Assembly (NCBI GenBank): GCA_008107755.1
Contig: VIRH01000060.1
Span: forward strand, 62,001-126,000
DNA from: Rhodobacterales bacterium
GTDB taxonomy: Bacteria > Pseudomonadota > Alphaproteobacteria > Rhizobiales > Stappiaceae
Length of the DNA: 64,000 nucleotides
Direction: 5' to 3'
Shown here piece by piece: positions 27,997 through 37,490 of this stretch. The notes beneath the pieces are model-generated. The model worked only from the letters and a program-made list of their open reading frames with translations. It had not been told where the DNA came from and did no database searches. Numbering within the stretch: the stretch's first letter is position 1; the number at the start of each line of letters is the position of its first letter. The position numbers and the translations under genes were made by a program.

Positions 27997-28958
27997 CGTT
28001 CCAGCCCGTAAGATTCGGCCGTCTCGACGTTCCGGTGAAAGCGCAGTTTCTTGAGATATTCCATGGGATCCTTCGGGGTGACCAGCGCGCCCTCGGGGAC
28101 ACTCAGCCAGTCATAGAGGCGGGTCAGCAGAAAGCGCAGGGCAGCGCCCCGCGCAAGCAGCGGCAGGGCGTCGTACTCGGCGTCGGTCAGCGGCCTGACG
28201 GCTCCGTAGCCTTTCAGCAGCGCGCGTGCCTTGGTGACATTGAACGACAGGTCCGGCTCGAAGCACCACGCATTGAGGCAGATCGCGATGTCATAGGCGA
28301 ATGCGTCGTTGCAGGCGAAATAGAAGTCGATCAGCCCGGAAAGCTCGTCCCCCAGAAAGAAGACATTGTCGGGAAAAAGGTCCGCGTGAATTACCCCGGA
28401 GGGCAGCTCCTGCGGCCAGTTTGCTTCCAGGTAATCGAGCTCCCGGGAAATCTCCTGGCCAAGCCGCGGGCTGACGCTGTCGGCACCCGCCGCGCTCTGA
28501 TCGAACAGCGGTCGCCAGCCGGTAACGTCGAGGGCGTTCTTGCGATAACCGTCATAGTCGCGGCCGTCCAGGTGCAGCTCAGCCATTGCCTTGCCGAGCT
28601 CAGCGCAATGGCTGACCCGGGGTTTGCGCACCCACATGCCTTCCAGAAAGGTGACGAGAGCTGCCGGACGCCCGGCAAGCGTTCCCAGCAACTTACCCTC
28701 GCGCGAAGGCACCGGCGTCGGGCAGGAAAGGCCCTTGCGCGCCAGATGTTCCAGAAGGTTCAGAAAATAGGGCAGGTCGTCCGGGTTCACCCGCTTTTCG
28801 TAAAGCGTCAGGATGAAGGACGCCTTGTCCGTCTGGAGCAGGAAATTGCTGTTCTCGACGCCTTCTGCAATGCCCTTGCAGGACAGAAGGCGACCGACGT
28901 CGTAGGTGCCGATAAAGGCGGCGAGGTCTTCATCGGACACTTCGGTGTAAACGGCCAT
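27993..28958 (-). CDS. thrB: Homoserine kinase (choline-kinase fold type)
   Basis: 321 aa. This is the alphaproteobacterial/pseudomonad ThrB that belongs to the choline/aminoglycoside kinase fold, not the GHMP kinase of E. coli. Signatures are [11 protein letters not shown] near the N-terminus, the catalytic [13 protein letters not shown] (Brenner-like motif, ~200-212) and [18 protein letters not shown]. It makes O-phosphohomoserine for ThrC. It lies 5 nt after ispH and overlaps rnhA, which is a conserved trio. Confidence 0.95.
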   Translation of the reverse strand: MAVYTEVSDEDLAAFIGTYDVGRLLSCKGIAEGVENSNFLLQTDKASFILTLYEKRVNPDDLPYFLNLLEHLARKGLSCPTPVPSREGKLLGTLAGRPAALVTFLEGMWVRKPRVSHCAELGKAMAELHLDGRDYDGYRKNALDVTGWRPLFDQSAAGADSVSPRLGQEISRELDYLEANWPQELPSGVIHADLFPDNVFFLGDELSGLIDFYFACNDAFAYDIAICLNAWCFEPDLSFNVTKARALLKGYGAVRPLTDAEYDALPLLARGAALRFLLTRLYDWLSVPEGALVTPKDPMEYLKKLRFHRNVETAESYGLER

Positions 28959-28963
28959 CTGAC

Positions 28964-29962
28964 TTATCCGGCGCTGACCTGAGCCGGCGCGACCATGTCG
29001 CGAAGCTCTCTGGGCAGGTTGAAGGCGATTGTCTCATCCGCGGTGCGGACCGTCTTGACGGTCACGTCGTAACGCTCGCGGAAGGCGGTGATGATCTCTT
29101 CGACCAGCGTTTCGGGAGCGGACGCACCTGCCGTCACACCGAGCGAGGAAATCCCCTGGAAGTCCGCCCAGTCGATCTCGTCCGCCCGCTGGAGGAGAAT
29201 GGAGGTCGGGCATCCGGCGCGTTCCGCCACCTCGCGAAGACGCTGGGAGTTGGATGAATTCGGCGCGCCGACCACGATCATCGCGTCGACATCCGGCGCC
29301 ACGTGCTTGACCGCTTCCTGACGGTTCGTCGTGGCGTAGCAGATATCTTCCTTGTGCGGAGCGACGATATCCGGAAACCGTTCCCTCAGGACCGCGACGA
29401 TACCGGCCGTATCATCGACGGAAAGCGTCGTCTGCGTGATGTAGGCGATCGGCAGGTCGGAGGTGGGCGTGAAGCGCCGTGCATCTTCTTCCGTCTCGAT
29501 CAGCGTGACCGTGCCTGGAGGCAGTTGGCCCATGGTGCCGATCACTTCCGGATGACCGGCATGACCGATCAGAAGGATCTCGCGGTCACGCCTGAAATGG
29601 ATTTCCGCTTCCTTGTGCACCTTCGACACCAGCGGGCAGGTCGCGTCCAGGTAGAACATCTTCCGGTTCTGGGCATCCTGCGGAACGGATTTCGGGACGC
29701 CATGAGCCGAAAAGATCACCGGACGTTCCAGATCCGCGGCGGGAATTTCGGAAAGCTCCTCGACGAAGACGGCGCCTTTGTCCCGCAGACTTTCCACCAC
29801 GAACTTGTTGTGCACGATCTCGTGGCGCACGTAGACGGGGCGGCCGTATTTCTCCAGGGCCAGCTCGACGATCTGGATGGCTCTGTCGACGCCGGCACAG
29901 AAGCCGCGCGGCGCGCACAGATGTATGGTCAGTGGAGATTTATCGGTGTTGGTCTCGGTCAT
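28964..29962 (-). CDS. ispH: 4-hydroxy-3-methylbut-2-enyl diphosphate reductase
   Basis: 332 aa. IspH catalyses the last step of the MEP isoprenoid pathway with a [4Fe-4S] cluster. The three ligand cysteines are visible: Cys22 in [12 protein letters not shown], a second in [11 protein letters not shown], and a third in [14 protein letters not shown]. It also has the conserved [14 protein letters not shown] and [14 protein letters not shown] at 29962 is the first gene of the minus-strand operon, divergent from the lipoprotein gene. Confidence 0.97.
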   Translation of the reverse strand: MTETNTDKSPLTIHLCAPRGFCAGVDRAIQIVELALEKYGRPVYVRHEIVHNKFVVESLRDKGAVFVEELSEIPAADLERPVIFSAHGVPKSVPQDAQNRKMFYLDATCPLVSKVHKEAEIHFRRDREILLIGHAGHPEVIGTMGQLPPGTVTLIETEEDARRFTPTSDLPIAYITQTTLSVDDTAGIVAVLRERFPDIVAPHKEDICYATTNRQEAVKHVAPDVDAMIVVGAPNSSNSQRLREVAERAGCPTSILLQRADEIDWADFQGISSLGVTAGASAPETLVEEIITAFRERYDVTVKTVRTADETIAFNLPRELRDMVAPAQVSAG

Positions 29963-30255
29963 GGGGCTCTTTCGGAAACCTTTCTGGCCGCAATAAGGGC
30001 TTGCATGTCCATCGTGTCAAGGGACGGGCGAAATCGGTGCACCATTTCAGCCACAATAAGCTGCTTTGTGACCCCGTCATCCGGTTGTGGGAAGGACGTC
30101 CTGACGTTACGTATGCGGCCGTGCCTTTTCCCTTCCTCAAGTGAAACGTCCCGCAGGGCCCAAGGATCCGGAACACAGGGTGTTAAGCCTCGCCAATTCC
30201 CGGCGGACCTGTTATGAAGCCCGGCCAGATTGCTTTGCATTTAAGTGGAAATAGA

Positions 30256-30825
30256 ATGATCAGTGCGATTAAGGCCGTGGCCGGTTGGAACCTGAAACCG
30301 CTCCTCGTCGCCGGATTTTGTGCCGCGGCACTGTCCGGTTGCGGCGGGACTGCCGAAAAATTCATCTCGGCCGGACAGGAACCAATCGAAATATCTCCGG
30401 AAACATTCGCACCGCCGGTCCAATGCCCCCCGATGGAGCTGAAGTCCAACACCTACCTGATCCGCAAGTTCGTCCGCGGTCAGGAAGACAATCGCGAGGC
30501 GTTGCTTTACCAGGCAACCGTCGAGGACTGGGCCAACACCTGCACCGCGCTGCCGGATGGCCGCCGCCAGATGAAGCTTGGTTTCTCCGGCGAAGTCACG
30601 TCTGGCCCGGCCTGGAAGGGGGGCGAAGTCACCTTGCCGCTCAGGGTCGCGATCGTGCCGGGCGGTGAGGGCGTCAAGCCGCTTGCGTCGGACCTTCTGA
30701 CCATCCCGGTCACGCTCGGTGCCGATTCTCCGAGCGAAAGCTGGACGCTGATCGAGAACAAGTTCGTCATCGATGCGAACCAGAGCGTGAAAGTGGTGTT
30801 CGGTTTCGACGAACGCGGCCGCTGA
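30256..30825 (+). CDS. Putative lipoprotein of unknown function
   Basis: 189 aa. The N-terminus has basic residues, a hydrophobic stretch (LLVAGFCAAA) and the lipobox LSGC near residue 30, so export and lipidation are expected. The mature part is acidic/polar with beta-type segments, and I recognise no domain. I chose ATG 30256 since the longer frame from 30214 would add 14 residues before the signal sequence. It is monocistronic, ending in a hairpin terminator, and sits just upstream of the gcv riboswitch. Confidence 0.75.
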   Translation: MISAIKAVAGWNLKPLLVAGFCAAALSGCGGTAEKFISAGQEPIEISPETFAPPVQCPPMELKSNTYLIRKFVRGQEDNREALLYQATVEDWANTCTALPDGRRQMKLGFSGEVTSGPAWKGGEVTLPLRVAIVPGGEGVKPLASDLLTIPVTLGADSPSESWTLIENKFVIDANQSVKVVFGFDERGR

Positions 30826-30836
30826 GCCTGGTTTGT

Positions 30837-30856
30837 AAACAGGCACGCCTGTTTTT
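30837..30856 (+). terminator. Terminator after the lipoprotein gene
   Basis: Stem AAACAGG (30837-30843) / CCTGTTT (30848-30854), loop CACG, followed by more T residues. It insulates the gcv promoter from the lipoprotein gene. Confidence 0.8.
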
Positions 30857-30866
30857 CATGCAGGGA

Positions 30867-30896
30867 CAATATGCGGCAAGGCCATGTCGCATATTG
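30867..30896. promoter_or_regulatory. Palindromic operator candidate at the gcv promoter
   Basis: CAATATGCG (30867-30875) and CGCATATTG (30888-30896) form a perfect 9-bp inverted repeat with a 12-nt spacer. The right arm overlaps the -35 hexamer TTGACA. A dimeric transcription factor could bind it; which one cannot be told. Confidence 0.5.
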
Positions 30897-30922
30897 ACAA
30901 GATTATGTCCGCCTCGCACAAT
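30894..30922 (+). promoter_or_regulatory. Promoter of the gcv operon
   Basis: A perfect -35 TTGACA (30894-30899) is followed after 17 nt by CACAAT (30917-30922), four of six matches to the -10 consensus. The predicted start near 30929 would place the whole riboswitch in the leader. Confidence 0.6.
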
Positions 30923-30969
30923 CCGCCGCAAGATCAGGGTCGTTCCCTGGTCGGCGTGGCGACGCGCCG

Positions 30970-31237
30970 AAGCTGTGCGGGAGAGGCCGGTTGAAAAGAC
31001 ACCGGCGCCGAAGGAGCAACCGCCCCGGAAACTCTCAGGCAAAAGGACCGCACAAGCGACAACGCTCTGGAAAGCAGTGCTCCGCTCCATAAAAAGCGCG
31101 GACTGCTCACCGAAGGAGTAACCGCTGGCCGCCTGGCCATGCGGGAAATCTCTCAGGTACTCGGACAGAGGGGGTGCAGACGAACCGTTCCAGAAGGTCG
31201 GTTCGGGACTGCGCAACCCCGAACTCGAGGACCGTTC
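30970..31237 (+). ncRNA. Tandem glycine riboswitch with expression platform
   Basis: Two glycine aptamers lie in tandem before gcvT. Aptamer 1 spans about 30975-31053 (P1 GTGCGG/CCGCAC), with the conserved CCGAAGGAGCAA and ACTCTCAGGCAAAAGGAC. Aptamer 2 spans about 31064-31171 (P1 CTCTG/CAGAG), with CCGAAGGAGTAA and TCTCTCAGGTA. The short linker between them is the usual cooperative arrangement. Downstream, 31181-31187 can pair with 31199-31205, or 31201-31207 with 31218-31224. The second helix extends toward the GAGG ribosome site at 31227-31230. No T run follows, so control of translation is more likely than termination. Glycine should turn the operon on. Confidence 0.96.
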
Positions 31238-32389
31238 ATGGCGGATGCCGCTACCGAGAGCGACCTGAAACAGACACCCCTTCACGACCTCCATGTCGAG
31301 CTCGGCGCCCGGATGGTGCCGTTTTCTGGCTATTCCATGCCTGTGCAGTACAAGGCCGGCATCATGGCCGAGCACCTGCACACCCGTGCAAGCGCCGGCC
31401 TCTTCGACGTCTCCCACATGGGCCAGGCCGTCCTGATCGGTCCTGATCACGAAACCACCGCCCGTGCCCTGGAGGCGCTGACGCCGTCCAACTTCGTGGA
31501 GCTGGGCCTGGGACGCCAGCGCTACACGGTTCTGCTCAACGACGATGGCGGCATCATCGATGATCTGATGGTCACGCGGCCGCTTTCGCCGGCGGAAGAC
31601 GGCAAGCTGATGCTTGTGGTGAATGCCGCCCGCAAGGATGTCGACTATGCGCATTTCCGCGCAAAGCTACCGGACAACGTCAAGCTGCAAGTCGTCGAGG
31701 ACCGTGCCCTCATCGCGGTCCAGGGCCCTGAAGCGGTTGCGGCCGTTGCCGCACATGCTCCGCAGGCCGCCGACCTCGCCTTCATGTCGGCTGCTCCGAT
31801 GGAATTCGACGGCATCGACTGCCACATCGCACGCGCCGGCTACACGGGCGAGGACGGTGTCGAGATGTCCGTGCCAGCCGGCGCGGCGGAAGCCATCGCC
31901 CGCGCACTGCTCGCCGACGATCGGGTCGAGGCGATTGGTCTGGGTGCCCGCGACAGCCTGCGGCTGGAAGCCGGTCTTTGCCTCTATGGCCACGATATCG
32001 ATGAAACCACGTCTCCGGTCGAAGGCGCGATTACCTTCTGCATGCAGAAGCGCCGCCGCGAGGAGGGGGGCTTTCCGGGTGCTGACCGCATCCAGTCCGA
32101 ACTGAAGGATGGCCCTTCACGCGTGCGCGTTGGTCTGAAACTGGACGGTAAGGCACCCGCCCGCGAAGGCGCGGAGATCGCGTTGCCTGACGGCGACGTG
32201 ATCGGAACGCTGACGTCCGGCGGTTTCGCCCCGACGGTCGGAGGACCGATCGCCATGGGCTATGTGCCGGCCGCATACGCTGCCCAAGGTACGTCCCTTG
32301 AACTCATCGTCCGCAATCGCCGTCTACCGGCGACCGTCGCGGATATGCCCTTTGTGCCAAACCGGTACTACCGCAAGCCCAAGACCTAA
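31238..32389 (+). CDS. gcvT: Glycine cleavage system T protein (aminomethyltransferase)
   Basis: 383 aa. GcvT transfers the methylene group from the H-protein-bound aminomethyl intermediate to tetrahydrofolate. Family blocks are present: GARMVPFSGYSMPVQY, LFDVSHMGQ, and the folate-binding Asp region in the segment near GYTGEDGVEMSVP, plus LGARDSLRLEAGLCLYGHDID. I chose ATG 31238: the reading frame is open further up, but that part is the riboswitch aptamer. First gene of gcvT-gcvH-osmC-gcvPA-gcvPB. Confidence 0.97.
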   Translation: MADAATESDLKQTPLHDLHVELGARMVPFSGYSMPVQYKAGIMAEHLHTRASAGLFDVSHMGQAVLIGPDHETTARALEALTPSNFVELGLGRQRYTVLLNDDGGIIDDLMVTRPLSPAEDGKLMLVVNAARKDVDYAHFRAKLPDNVKLQVVEDRALIAVQGPEAVAAVAAHAPQAADLAFMSAAPMEFDGIDCHIARAGYTGEDGVEMSVPAGAAEAIARALLADDRVEAIGLGARDSLRLEAGLCLYGHDIDETTSPVEGAITFCMQKRRREEGGFPGADRIQSELKDGPSRVRVGLKLDGKAPAREGAEIALPDGDVIGTLTSGGFAPTVGGPIAMGYVPAAYAAQGTSLELIVRNRRLPATVADMPFVPNRYYRKPKT

Positions 32390-32414
32390 TCCTTTTCCAT
32401 AGAACAGGCAGAAC

Positions 32415-32786
32415 ATGACAACCTATTATTCCAAAGACCACGAGTGGATTTCCGTTGACGGCGATGTCGCCACCATCGGCATCACGTCCTACGCGCAGGA
32501 ACAGCTCGGCGACGTCGTCTATGTGGAACTTCCCGAATCCGGCAAGTCCCTGTCCCAGGGCGACGAAGCTGCTGTCGTGGAATCGGTCAAGGCCGCCAGC
32601 GAGGTCTACGCGCCGATTGACGGCGAAGTCGTCGAAGCCAACGACGCCCTTGCCGAGGAACCTGCCAAGGTGAACGAAGATCCGGAAGGGGCCGCCTGGT
32701 TCCTGAAGATCAAGGTCGGTAATGCGGATCAGCTGACCGAGCTGATGGACGAAGCCGGCTACAAGGCCTACGTGGAGGCGCTCTAA
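32415..32786 (+). CDS. gcvH: Glycine cleavage system H protein
   Basis: 123 aa. The lipoyl carrier that shuttles the aminomethyl group between P, T and L proteins. The lipoylated lysine is Lys59 in [14 protein letters not shown], surrounded by the conserved acidic [10 protein letters not shown]-terminal [16 protein letters not shown] and the [15 protein letters not shown] motif match the family. It lies 25 nt after gcvT. Confidence 0.97.
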   Translation: MTTYYSKDHEWISVDGDVATIGITSYAQEQLGDVVYVELPESGKSLSQGDEAAVVESVKAASEVYAPIDGEVVEANDALAEEPAKVNEDPEGAAWFLKIKVGNADQLTELMDEAGYKAYVEAL

Positions 32787-32789
32787 GCC

Positions 32790-33275
32790 ATGCCAGGGCA
32801 CTCCTATACGGCCGAGGTGGAATGGGCCTGCGACGGCGACTATGCCGCAAACGCCTATTCGCGCGGCCACATATGGCGTTTCGACGGCGGGCTGGAAGTT
32901 CCGGCCAGCGCCTCGCCGACGGTGGTGCCCTTGCCTCATTCGATCGAGGCGGCAGTCGACCCCGAAGAAGCATTCGTGGCAGCGATTTCCTCCTGCCACA
33001 TGCTCTGGTTCCTCGATCTGGCCCGGCGGGCCGGCTACCAGGTGGCGAGCTACCGGGACCACGCCCGGGGCGAGATGAGCCGCATCGGACCCGGCCGGAT
33101 GGCCATCAGCAAGGTGGTGCTGAAGCCGCTGGTGACGCTGAAGGCTGACACGGAGCCGGATCCGACCTGGATGAGGGATCTGCACGTAAAGGCGCATGAG
33201 GTCTGTTTCATCGCCAATTCCGTGAAGTGCGAGATCCTGATTGAGCCCGAACCGCTGCGCCTTGTGGCGCCCTGA
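32790..33275 (+). CDS. OsmC family peroxiredoxin-like protein
   Basis: 161 aa. OsmC-type thiol peroxidases reduce organic hydroperoxides. Two candidate catalytic cysteines are in the expected contexts: Cys69 in AAISSCHMLWFLDL and Cys139 in KAHEVCFIANSVKCE. It starts 3 nt after the gcvH stop and lies inside the glycine cleavage operon, so it should be under riboswitch control. No known step of glycine cleavage needs it; it may protect lipoyl thiols or act on a related metabolite (inference). Confidence 0.9.
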   Translation: MPGHSYTAEVEWACDGDYAANAYSRGHIWRFDGGLEVPASASPTVVPLPHSIEAAVDPEEAFVAAISSCHMLWFLDLARRAGYQVASYRDHARGEMSRIGPGRMAISKVVLKPLVTLKADTEPDPTWMRDLHVKAHEVCFIANSVKCEILIEPEPLRLVAP

Positions 33276-33436
33276 ATGAAAGACGCCGGGCAGTGTTCCC
33301 CTGTCCCGCCACCGTCATTCCGGCCAGCGTGCGAGCGCCTGGTACAGGATCCGATAACGGTCCGCGGATTGACGAAGTGGACGGTCGATGGAGCGGCGCA
33401 CGTCCGGAAAGATGATGAAACCCTAGGAGCTGCCTG

Positions 33437-34783
33437 ATGCGCTACCTTCCTTTGAACGAGACCGACCGCGCCGACATGCTTGCGCGGATTGGTGTCAAAT
33501 CCATAGACGATCTCTTCGCGGACATTCCCGAAGACGTGCGCATGAAGGACCTGCTGGACCTGCCGACGCGCGCCAGTGAATTGCAGGTCGAGCGGAAGCT
33601 CTCGGCCCTGGCGGCGAAGAACACGTCCGCCGGTTCAGTGCCGTTCTTCGTCGGCGCCGGCGCCTACAAGCACCATGTGCCGGCCACCGTCGACCACCTG
33701 ATCCAGCGGTCGGAGTTCCTGACGTCCTACACACCCTATCAGCCGGAAATCACGCAAGGGACCTTGCAGTACCTGTTCGAGTTCCAGACCCAGGTGGCCC
33801 GCCTGACCGCGATGGATGTCGCCAACGCGTCCATGTATGACGGCTCCACCGGGACCGGCGAAGCGGTGCTGATGGCACACCGCGTGACCAAGCGCAGCAA
33901 GGCGGTTCTGTCCGGCGGACTTCATCCCCAGTACCGCGATGTGGTCGAGGACGTTTCGCACATGGCTGGCGACACCGTGGTCAGCCTGCCGGCAGACCCG
34001 ACCGGAACGGAAGATATTCTGGCGCAGATCGATGACGAGACCTCCTGCGTTGTCGTTCAGTCGCCGTCCTTTTACGGCCAGCTCATCGACCTGAAGCCGA
34101 TCGCGGAGAAGGCCCATGAACACGGCGCGCTGCTGATCGCCGTCTTTACCGAAGTCGTTTCCCTGGGGCTGATCGAACCTCCCGGAACGCAAGGGGCCGA
34201 TATCGTCGTCGGTGAAGGCCAGTCGATCGGCAATGGCCTGAATTTCGGCGGTCCTTACGTCGGACTTTTCGCCACCCGTCAGAAGTACGTCCGCCAAATG
34301 CCGGGTCGCCTCTGCGGCGAGACGGTGGATGCGGAAGGAAAGCGCGGTTTCGTGCTGACGCTCTCGACGCGCGAACAGCACATTCGGCGGGACAAGGCGA
34401 CGTCGAACATCTGCACCAACTCCGGCCTCTGCTGCCTTGCCTTCACCATCCACATGTCGCTGCTGGGGCAGGCGGGCCTGACCAAACTTGCCCGCATCAA
34501 CCACGGCAACGCGGTGAAGCTGAAGAAGCAGCTGAGCGGCGTACCCGGTGTCGAGGTTCTGAATTCCGCTTATTTCAACGAGTTCACGATCGCGCTGCCC
34601 AAGGTGGCTGCCGAGGTTGTCGAAAAGCTTGCCGAGCGCGGCATTCTGGCCGGCGTCCCGGTCTCGCGGCTGGTTCCGGAGAACAAGGATCTGGCGAACC
34701 TCGTCGTCGTCGCCTCGACCGAGGTCAACACGGATGAAGATCGCGCCGCGTTCGCGGACGCACTGAAGGAGGTGCTGGCATGA
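33437..34783 (+). CDS. gcvPA: Glycine dehydrogenase (decarboxylating) subunit 1
   Basis: 448 aa, the non-PLP-binding half of the split P-protein, which together with gcvPB decarboxylates glycine. Typical segments are [52 protein letters not shown] and [20 protein letters not shown] 33437 follows AGGAGC. The 161 nt between osmC and gcvPA show no clear signal. The end overlaps gcvPB by four nucleotides. Confidence 0.97.
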   Translation: MRYLPLNETDRADMLARIGVKSIDDLFADIPEDVRMKDLLDLPTRASELQVERKLSALAAKNTSAGSVPFFVGAGAYKHHVPATVDHLIQRSEFLTSYTPYQPEITQGTLQYLFEFQTQVARLTAMDVANASMYDGSTGTGEAVLMAHRVTKRSKAVLSGGLHPQYRDVVEDVSHMAGDTVVSLPADPTGTEDILAQIDDETSCVVVQSPSFYGQLIDLKPIAEKAHEHGALLIAVFTEVVSLGLIEPPGTQGADIVVGEGQSIGNGLNFGGPYVGLFATRQKYVRQMPGRLCGETVDAEGKRGFVLTLSTREQHIRRDKATSNICTNSGLCCLAFTIHMSLLGQAGLTKLARINHGNAVKLKKQLSGVPGVEVLNSAYFNEFTIALPKVAAEVVEKLAERGILAGVPVSRLVPENKDLANLVVVASTEVNTDEDRAAFADALKEVLA

Positions 34784-36372
34784 GCATGAACACGCAAGGC
34801 CGCCCGACCAAACCGGGCGAAGCAGACGGAGCTTTCCACCCGAAAACCTTCACGGGGAACCGCGGTCTCGACATGGAAGAGCCGCTGATCTTCGAATTCG
34901 CGTCGCTGGAAACCACCGGTGTCGATCTCGATGAGGACGACAGCGCCGACTTCGAACTTGGCGGCCACGAGCGCAAGGCGGAAATCGGCCTGCCAGGTCT
35001 CGCCGAGCCGGAAGCGATGCGCCATTACGTGCGTCTGTCGCGCAACAACTTCGCGATCGACAGCGGGCTTTATCCGCTTGGCTCCTGCACCATGAAGCAC
35101 AATCCGCGCCTGAACGAGAAGATGGCGCGGCTGCCCGGCTTCGGTGACATCCATCCGCTGCAGCCGGTTTCCACCGTGCAGGGCGCGCTGGAACTGATGG
35201 AGGATCTGGCGCACTGGCTGATGGTGTCCACCAATACCTCCGCTGTTGCCATGAGCCCCAAGGCTGGCGCCCACGGCGAGCTGTGCGGCATGATGGCGAT
35301 CAAGGCGGCACATACGGCTGCTGGCCGCGATCCCAAGATCGTGCTTGTTCCCGAAAGCGCGCATGGCACCAACCCGGCAACGGCGGCTCTCCTGCGCTAC
35401 AAGGTCGTGTCCATCGACGCCAAGGATGACGGCACGGTGGATCTGGAGGCGCTCAAGCGCACGATCGCCGAGCACAGCGGCAACATTGCCGGCATCATGC
35501 TGACGAACCCGAACACCTGCGGGCTGTTCGAACGTGATGTGAGGCAGATCGCCGAAATGATCCACGCCGAGGATGCCTATTTCTACTGCGATGGCGCCAA
35601 CTTCAATGCCATCGTCGGCAAGGCGCGTCCTGGTGATCTCGGCATCGATGCCATGCACATCAACCTGCACAAAACCTTCTCGACGCCCCATGGCGGCGGC
35701 GGTCCGGGTGCCGGTCCGGTGGTGCTGTCCAGGCGTCTGGCGCCCTTCGCGCCGCTGCCCTTCATCCGCAAGACGGACAAGGGGCTTGAGCTGGTCGAGA
35801 CCGAAGCCTCCACGGCAGAGGGCGAAAAGCCTTTCGGCCGCATGACCGCATTCCATGGCCAGATGGGCATGTATGTGCGCGCTCTCTCCTACATGATGAG
35901 CCACGGTTCGGATGGTCTGCGTCAGGCATCGGAAGACGCCGTGCTGAACGCCAACTACATCCGCGTTGGTCTGCAGGACCTTATGAGCCTGCCGTTCGGC
36001 GAACGTCCGTGCATGCACGAGGTGCTGTTCGATGACAGCTTCCTGAAGGACACCGGCGTCACCACGCTCGACTTCGCCAAGGCGATGATCGACGAGGGCT
36101 ATCATCCGATGACCATGTATTTTCCGCTGGTTGTTCATGGCGCGATGCTGATCGAACCGACGGAATCGGAAAGCCGGGCGTCGCTCGATCTCTTCATCGC
36201 CACGATGCGTGACCTCGTCATGAGCGCAAAGCGCGGCGAGACCGATCGTTTCGAGGGGGCACCCTACCTTGCGCCGCGTCGTCGACTTGACGAAACGACG
36301 GCGGCCCGCAAGCCGGTGCTGAAATGGACGAAGCCGGAGCCGGCGGAAGTCACATCGGCTGCCGCTGAATGA
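34780..36372 (+). CDS. gcvPB: Glycine dehydrogenase (decarboxylating) subunit 2
   Basis: 530 aa, the PLP-carrying half of the split P-protein. The Schiff-base lysine is in [19 protein letters not shown] (Lys near residue 297). Other family blocks are [27 protein letters not shown] and [13 protein letters not shown]. Its ATG at 34780 overlaps the gcvPA stop (ATGA), giving coupled translation of the two subunits. A terminator follows. Confidence 0.97.
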   Translation: MSMNTQGRPTKPGEADGAFHPKTFTGNRGLDMEEPLIFEFASLETTGVDLDEDDSADFELGGHERKAEIGLPGLAEPEAMRHYVRLSRNNFAIDSGLYPLGSCTMKHNPRLNEKMARLPGFGDIHPLQPVSTVQGALELMEDLAHWLMVSTNTSAVAMSPKAGAHGELCGMMAIKAAHTAAGRDPKIVLVPESAHGTNPATAALLRYKVVSIDAKDDGTVDLEALKRTIAEHSGNIAGIMLTNPNTCGLFERDVRQIAEMIHAEDAYFYCDGANFNAIVGKARPGDLGIDAMHINLHKTFSTPHGGGGPGAGPVVLSRRLAPFAPLPFIRKTDKGLELVETEASTAEGEKPFGRMTAFHGQMGMYVRALSYMMSHGSDGLRQASEDAVLNANYIRVGLQDLMSLPFGERPCMHEVLFDDSFLKDTGVTTLDFAKAMIDEGYHPMTMYFPLVVHGAMLIEPTESESRASLDLFIATMRDLVMSAKRGETDRFEGAPYLAPRRRLDETTAARKPVLKWTKPEPAEVTSAAAE

Positions 36373-36401
36373 TCGCTTGATCACATCGATGATATCCAAA
36401 G

Positions 36402-36430
36402 CCCCCGGCTTCGGCCGGGGGTTTCATTTT
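36402..36430 (+). terminator. Terminator of the gcv operon (UUCG loop)
   Basis: Stem CCCCCGGC (36402-36409) / GCCGGGGG (36414-36421) closes a TTCG tetraloop with the stabilising C-G closing pair; T-rich sequence follows. Confidence 0.92.
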
Positions 36431-36609
36431 GGAGCCGGCGAATTCGGTAAGGCAAGGGACCGATCAAGGCATATGCATGATTTGAAAGAGACGCTCCCGC
36501 CCCGAAATGCTACGGTCTGGCCCTGTTTCACGCCGATGCGGGCTCGCGGCAAACCGTTGCGCTTCCACCGGACGCCACTGGAAATTGCGACCTCAGTTAT
36601 TATAACAGG

Positions 36610-36681
36610 GGAACAAGGTGTTTGTGTCGGCACAGGTTTTGCGGCCCGGCAGGGCTGCTTCGGGGAGAAGTGCCTTGTTCC
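36610..36681 (+). other. Structured leader candidate upstream of the hemerythrin gene
   Basis: GGAACAAGG (36610-36618) pairs perfectly with CCTTGTTCC (36673-36681). Inside are TGTG/CACA with a TCGG loop (36623-36634) and GCGGCCC/GGGCTGC (36641-36658, one G-T pair). This gives a small three-way junction. A TATAAC hexamer ends just upstream at 36606. The rest of the 380-nt gap (36373-36752) shows nothing besides the gcv terminator. Confidence 0.4.
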
Positions 36682-36752
36682 TTCGCATCAGTGCCCGCAA
36701 ACCCACACCGCTCACTTACCGTTTGATCGAAAGACGCAGGCCTGATCCTTTC

Positions 36753-37337
36753 ATGACTGATCCAAATAATCTCGACCGTCGCAGCGGCCTGCCGGAAGAA
36801 TGGCTGTTCCTGCTCAAGGAATATCCGCGTGCCGAATGGGGCGTGAGCCGAGAGCTCGGTCCCCTGACCGATTTCTGGCTGAACCGCCACGACGGGTTTC
36901 GCCAGTTCGGCAAGACGCTGGGCTCCCTCATGCACCAGTTCCGGGAGGGGCAGATCGAGGCGAAGCAATTCGGCAACCTGTTCGCCCCGCGCCTGCAACA
37001 CTTCCTGAGCGAGCTTCACGGCCATCACATGATCGAGGACCATCACTATTTTCCGGTGTTCATTGAGGCGGAGAAGCGCCTGATCTCTGGATTCGAGCTT
37101 CTGGAAAGCGATCACGAACTGATTCATCACCGGATCGAGACCGTGATCGGCAGCGCCAACAAGCTGCTTGGTCAGATCCAGGAGGGGGACATGGACAAGA
37201 TCCGTCGCGCCGCCGACGACTATGCCAATGTCAGCAACACGTTGATCAGCGGACTGATGCGCCATCTTGATGACGAGGAGGATCTCATCGTTCCGTTGAT
37301 CCTCGATCGCGGCGAGCGCAAGCTGGGACTGTCCTGA
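36753..37337 (+). CDS. Hemerythrin-domain protein
   Basis: 194 aa. A four-helix HHE cation-binding protein with several metal-type His residues: SLMHQFREG, ELHGHHMIEDHHYFPVF, ESDHELIHHRIE and MRHLDDEEDLIVP. Bacterial relatives bind a di-iron centre and sense or store O2 or NO, or act in iron handling. ATG 36753 (MTDPNNLDRRSGLPEEW) fits the family N-terminus, though no strong ribosome site is seen; a GTG at 36618 would add 45 low-conservation residues and begins in the structured leader. Confidence 0.85.
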   Translation: MTDPNNLDRRSGLPEEWLFLLKEYPRAEWGVSRELGPLTDFWLNRHDGFRQFGKTLGSLMHQFREGQIEAKQFGNLFAPRLQHFLSELHGHHMIEDHHYFPVFIEAEKRLISGFELLESDHELIHHRIETVIGSANKLLGQIQEGDMDKIRRAADDYANVSNTLISGLMRHLDDEEDLIVPLILDRGERKLGLS

Positions 37338-37388
37338 GGCTTTTCGGCAACAGTCAGTCGTCCGGGATCGCCGCGTGAAACATCTCGC

Positions 37389-37417
37389 TTGACTCTTTTA
37401 ACGGCGTCGCACAATTA
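37389..37417 (+). promoter_or_regulatory. Promoter of the tyrS leader and tyrS
   Basis: TTGACT (37389-37394), 17-nt spacer, CAATTA (37412-37417). The predicted transcription start at 37423-37425 coincides with the ATG of the leader ORF. Confidence 0.65.
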
Positions 37418-37424
37418 AGCTGAC

Positions 37425-37490
37425 ATGACCAAGATGAGCGCATCCTTTGTGTATTTTTATTACGTCACCGACATACCGGCGGCTGCGTAG
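37425..37490 (+). CDS. Putative tyrS leader peptide (21 aa, Tyr/Phe-rich)
   Basis: A 21-codon frame from ATG 37425 to TAG 37490 encodes a peptide with the cluster FVYFYYV: three Tyr and two Phe codons within seven (37446-37466). The ATG falls at the predicted +1, so translation would be leaderless, as described for the trpL leader of Sinorhizobium. The next gene is tyrosyl-tRNA synthetase, with a terminator between. A second in-frame ATG at 37434 would still include the Tyr run. The peptide probably has no function except to time the ribosome; low charged tRNA-Tyr would stall it at 37452-37463. Confidence 0.7.
   Translation: MTKMSASFVYFYYVTDIPAAA

Noticed and set aside
31139-31237. A longer gcvT start at 31139
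   Set aside because: This part is the second glycine aptamer and the expression platform; the N-terminus of GcvT aligns from ATG 31238.
34570-36399. A 609-codon frame antisense to gcvPA/gcvPB
   Set aside because: Same reason: it mirrors gcvPB, and its product matches no family.
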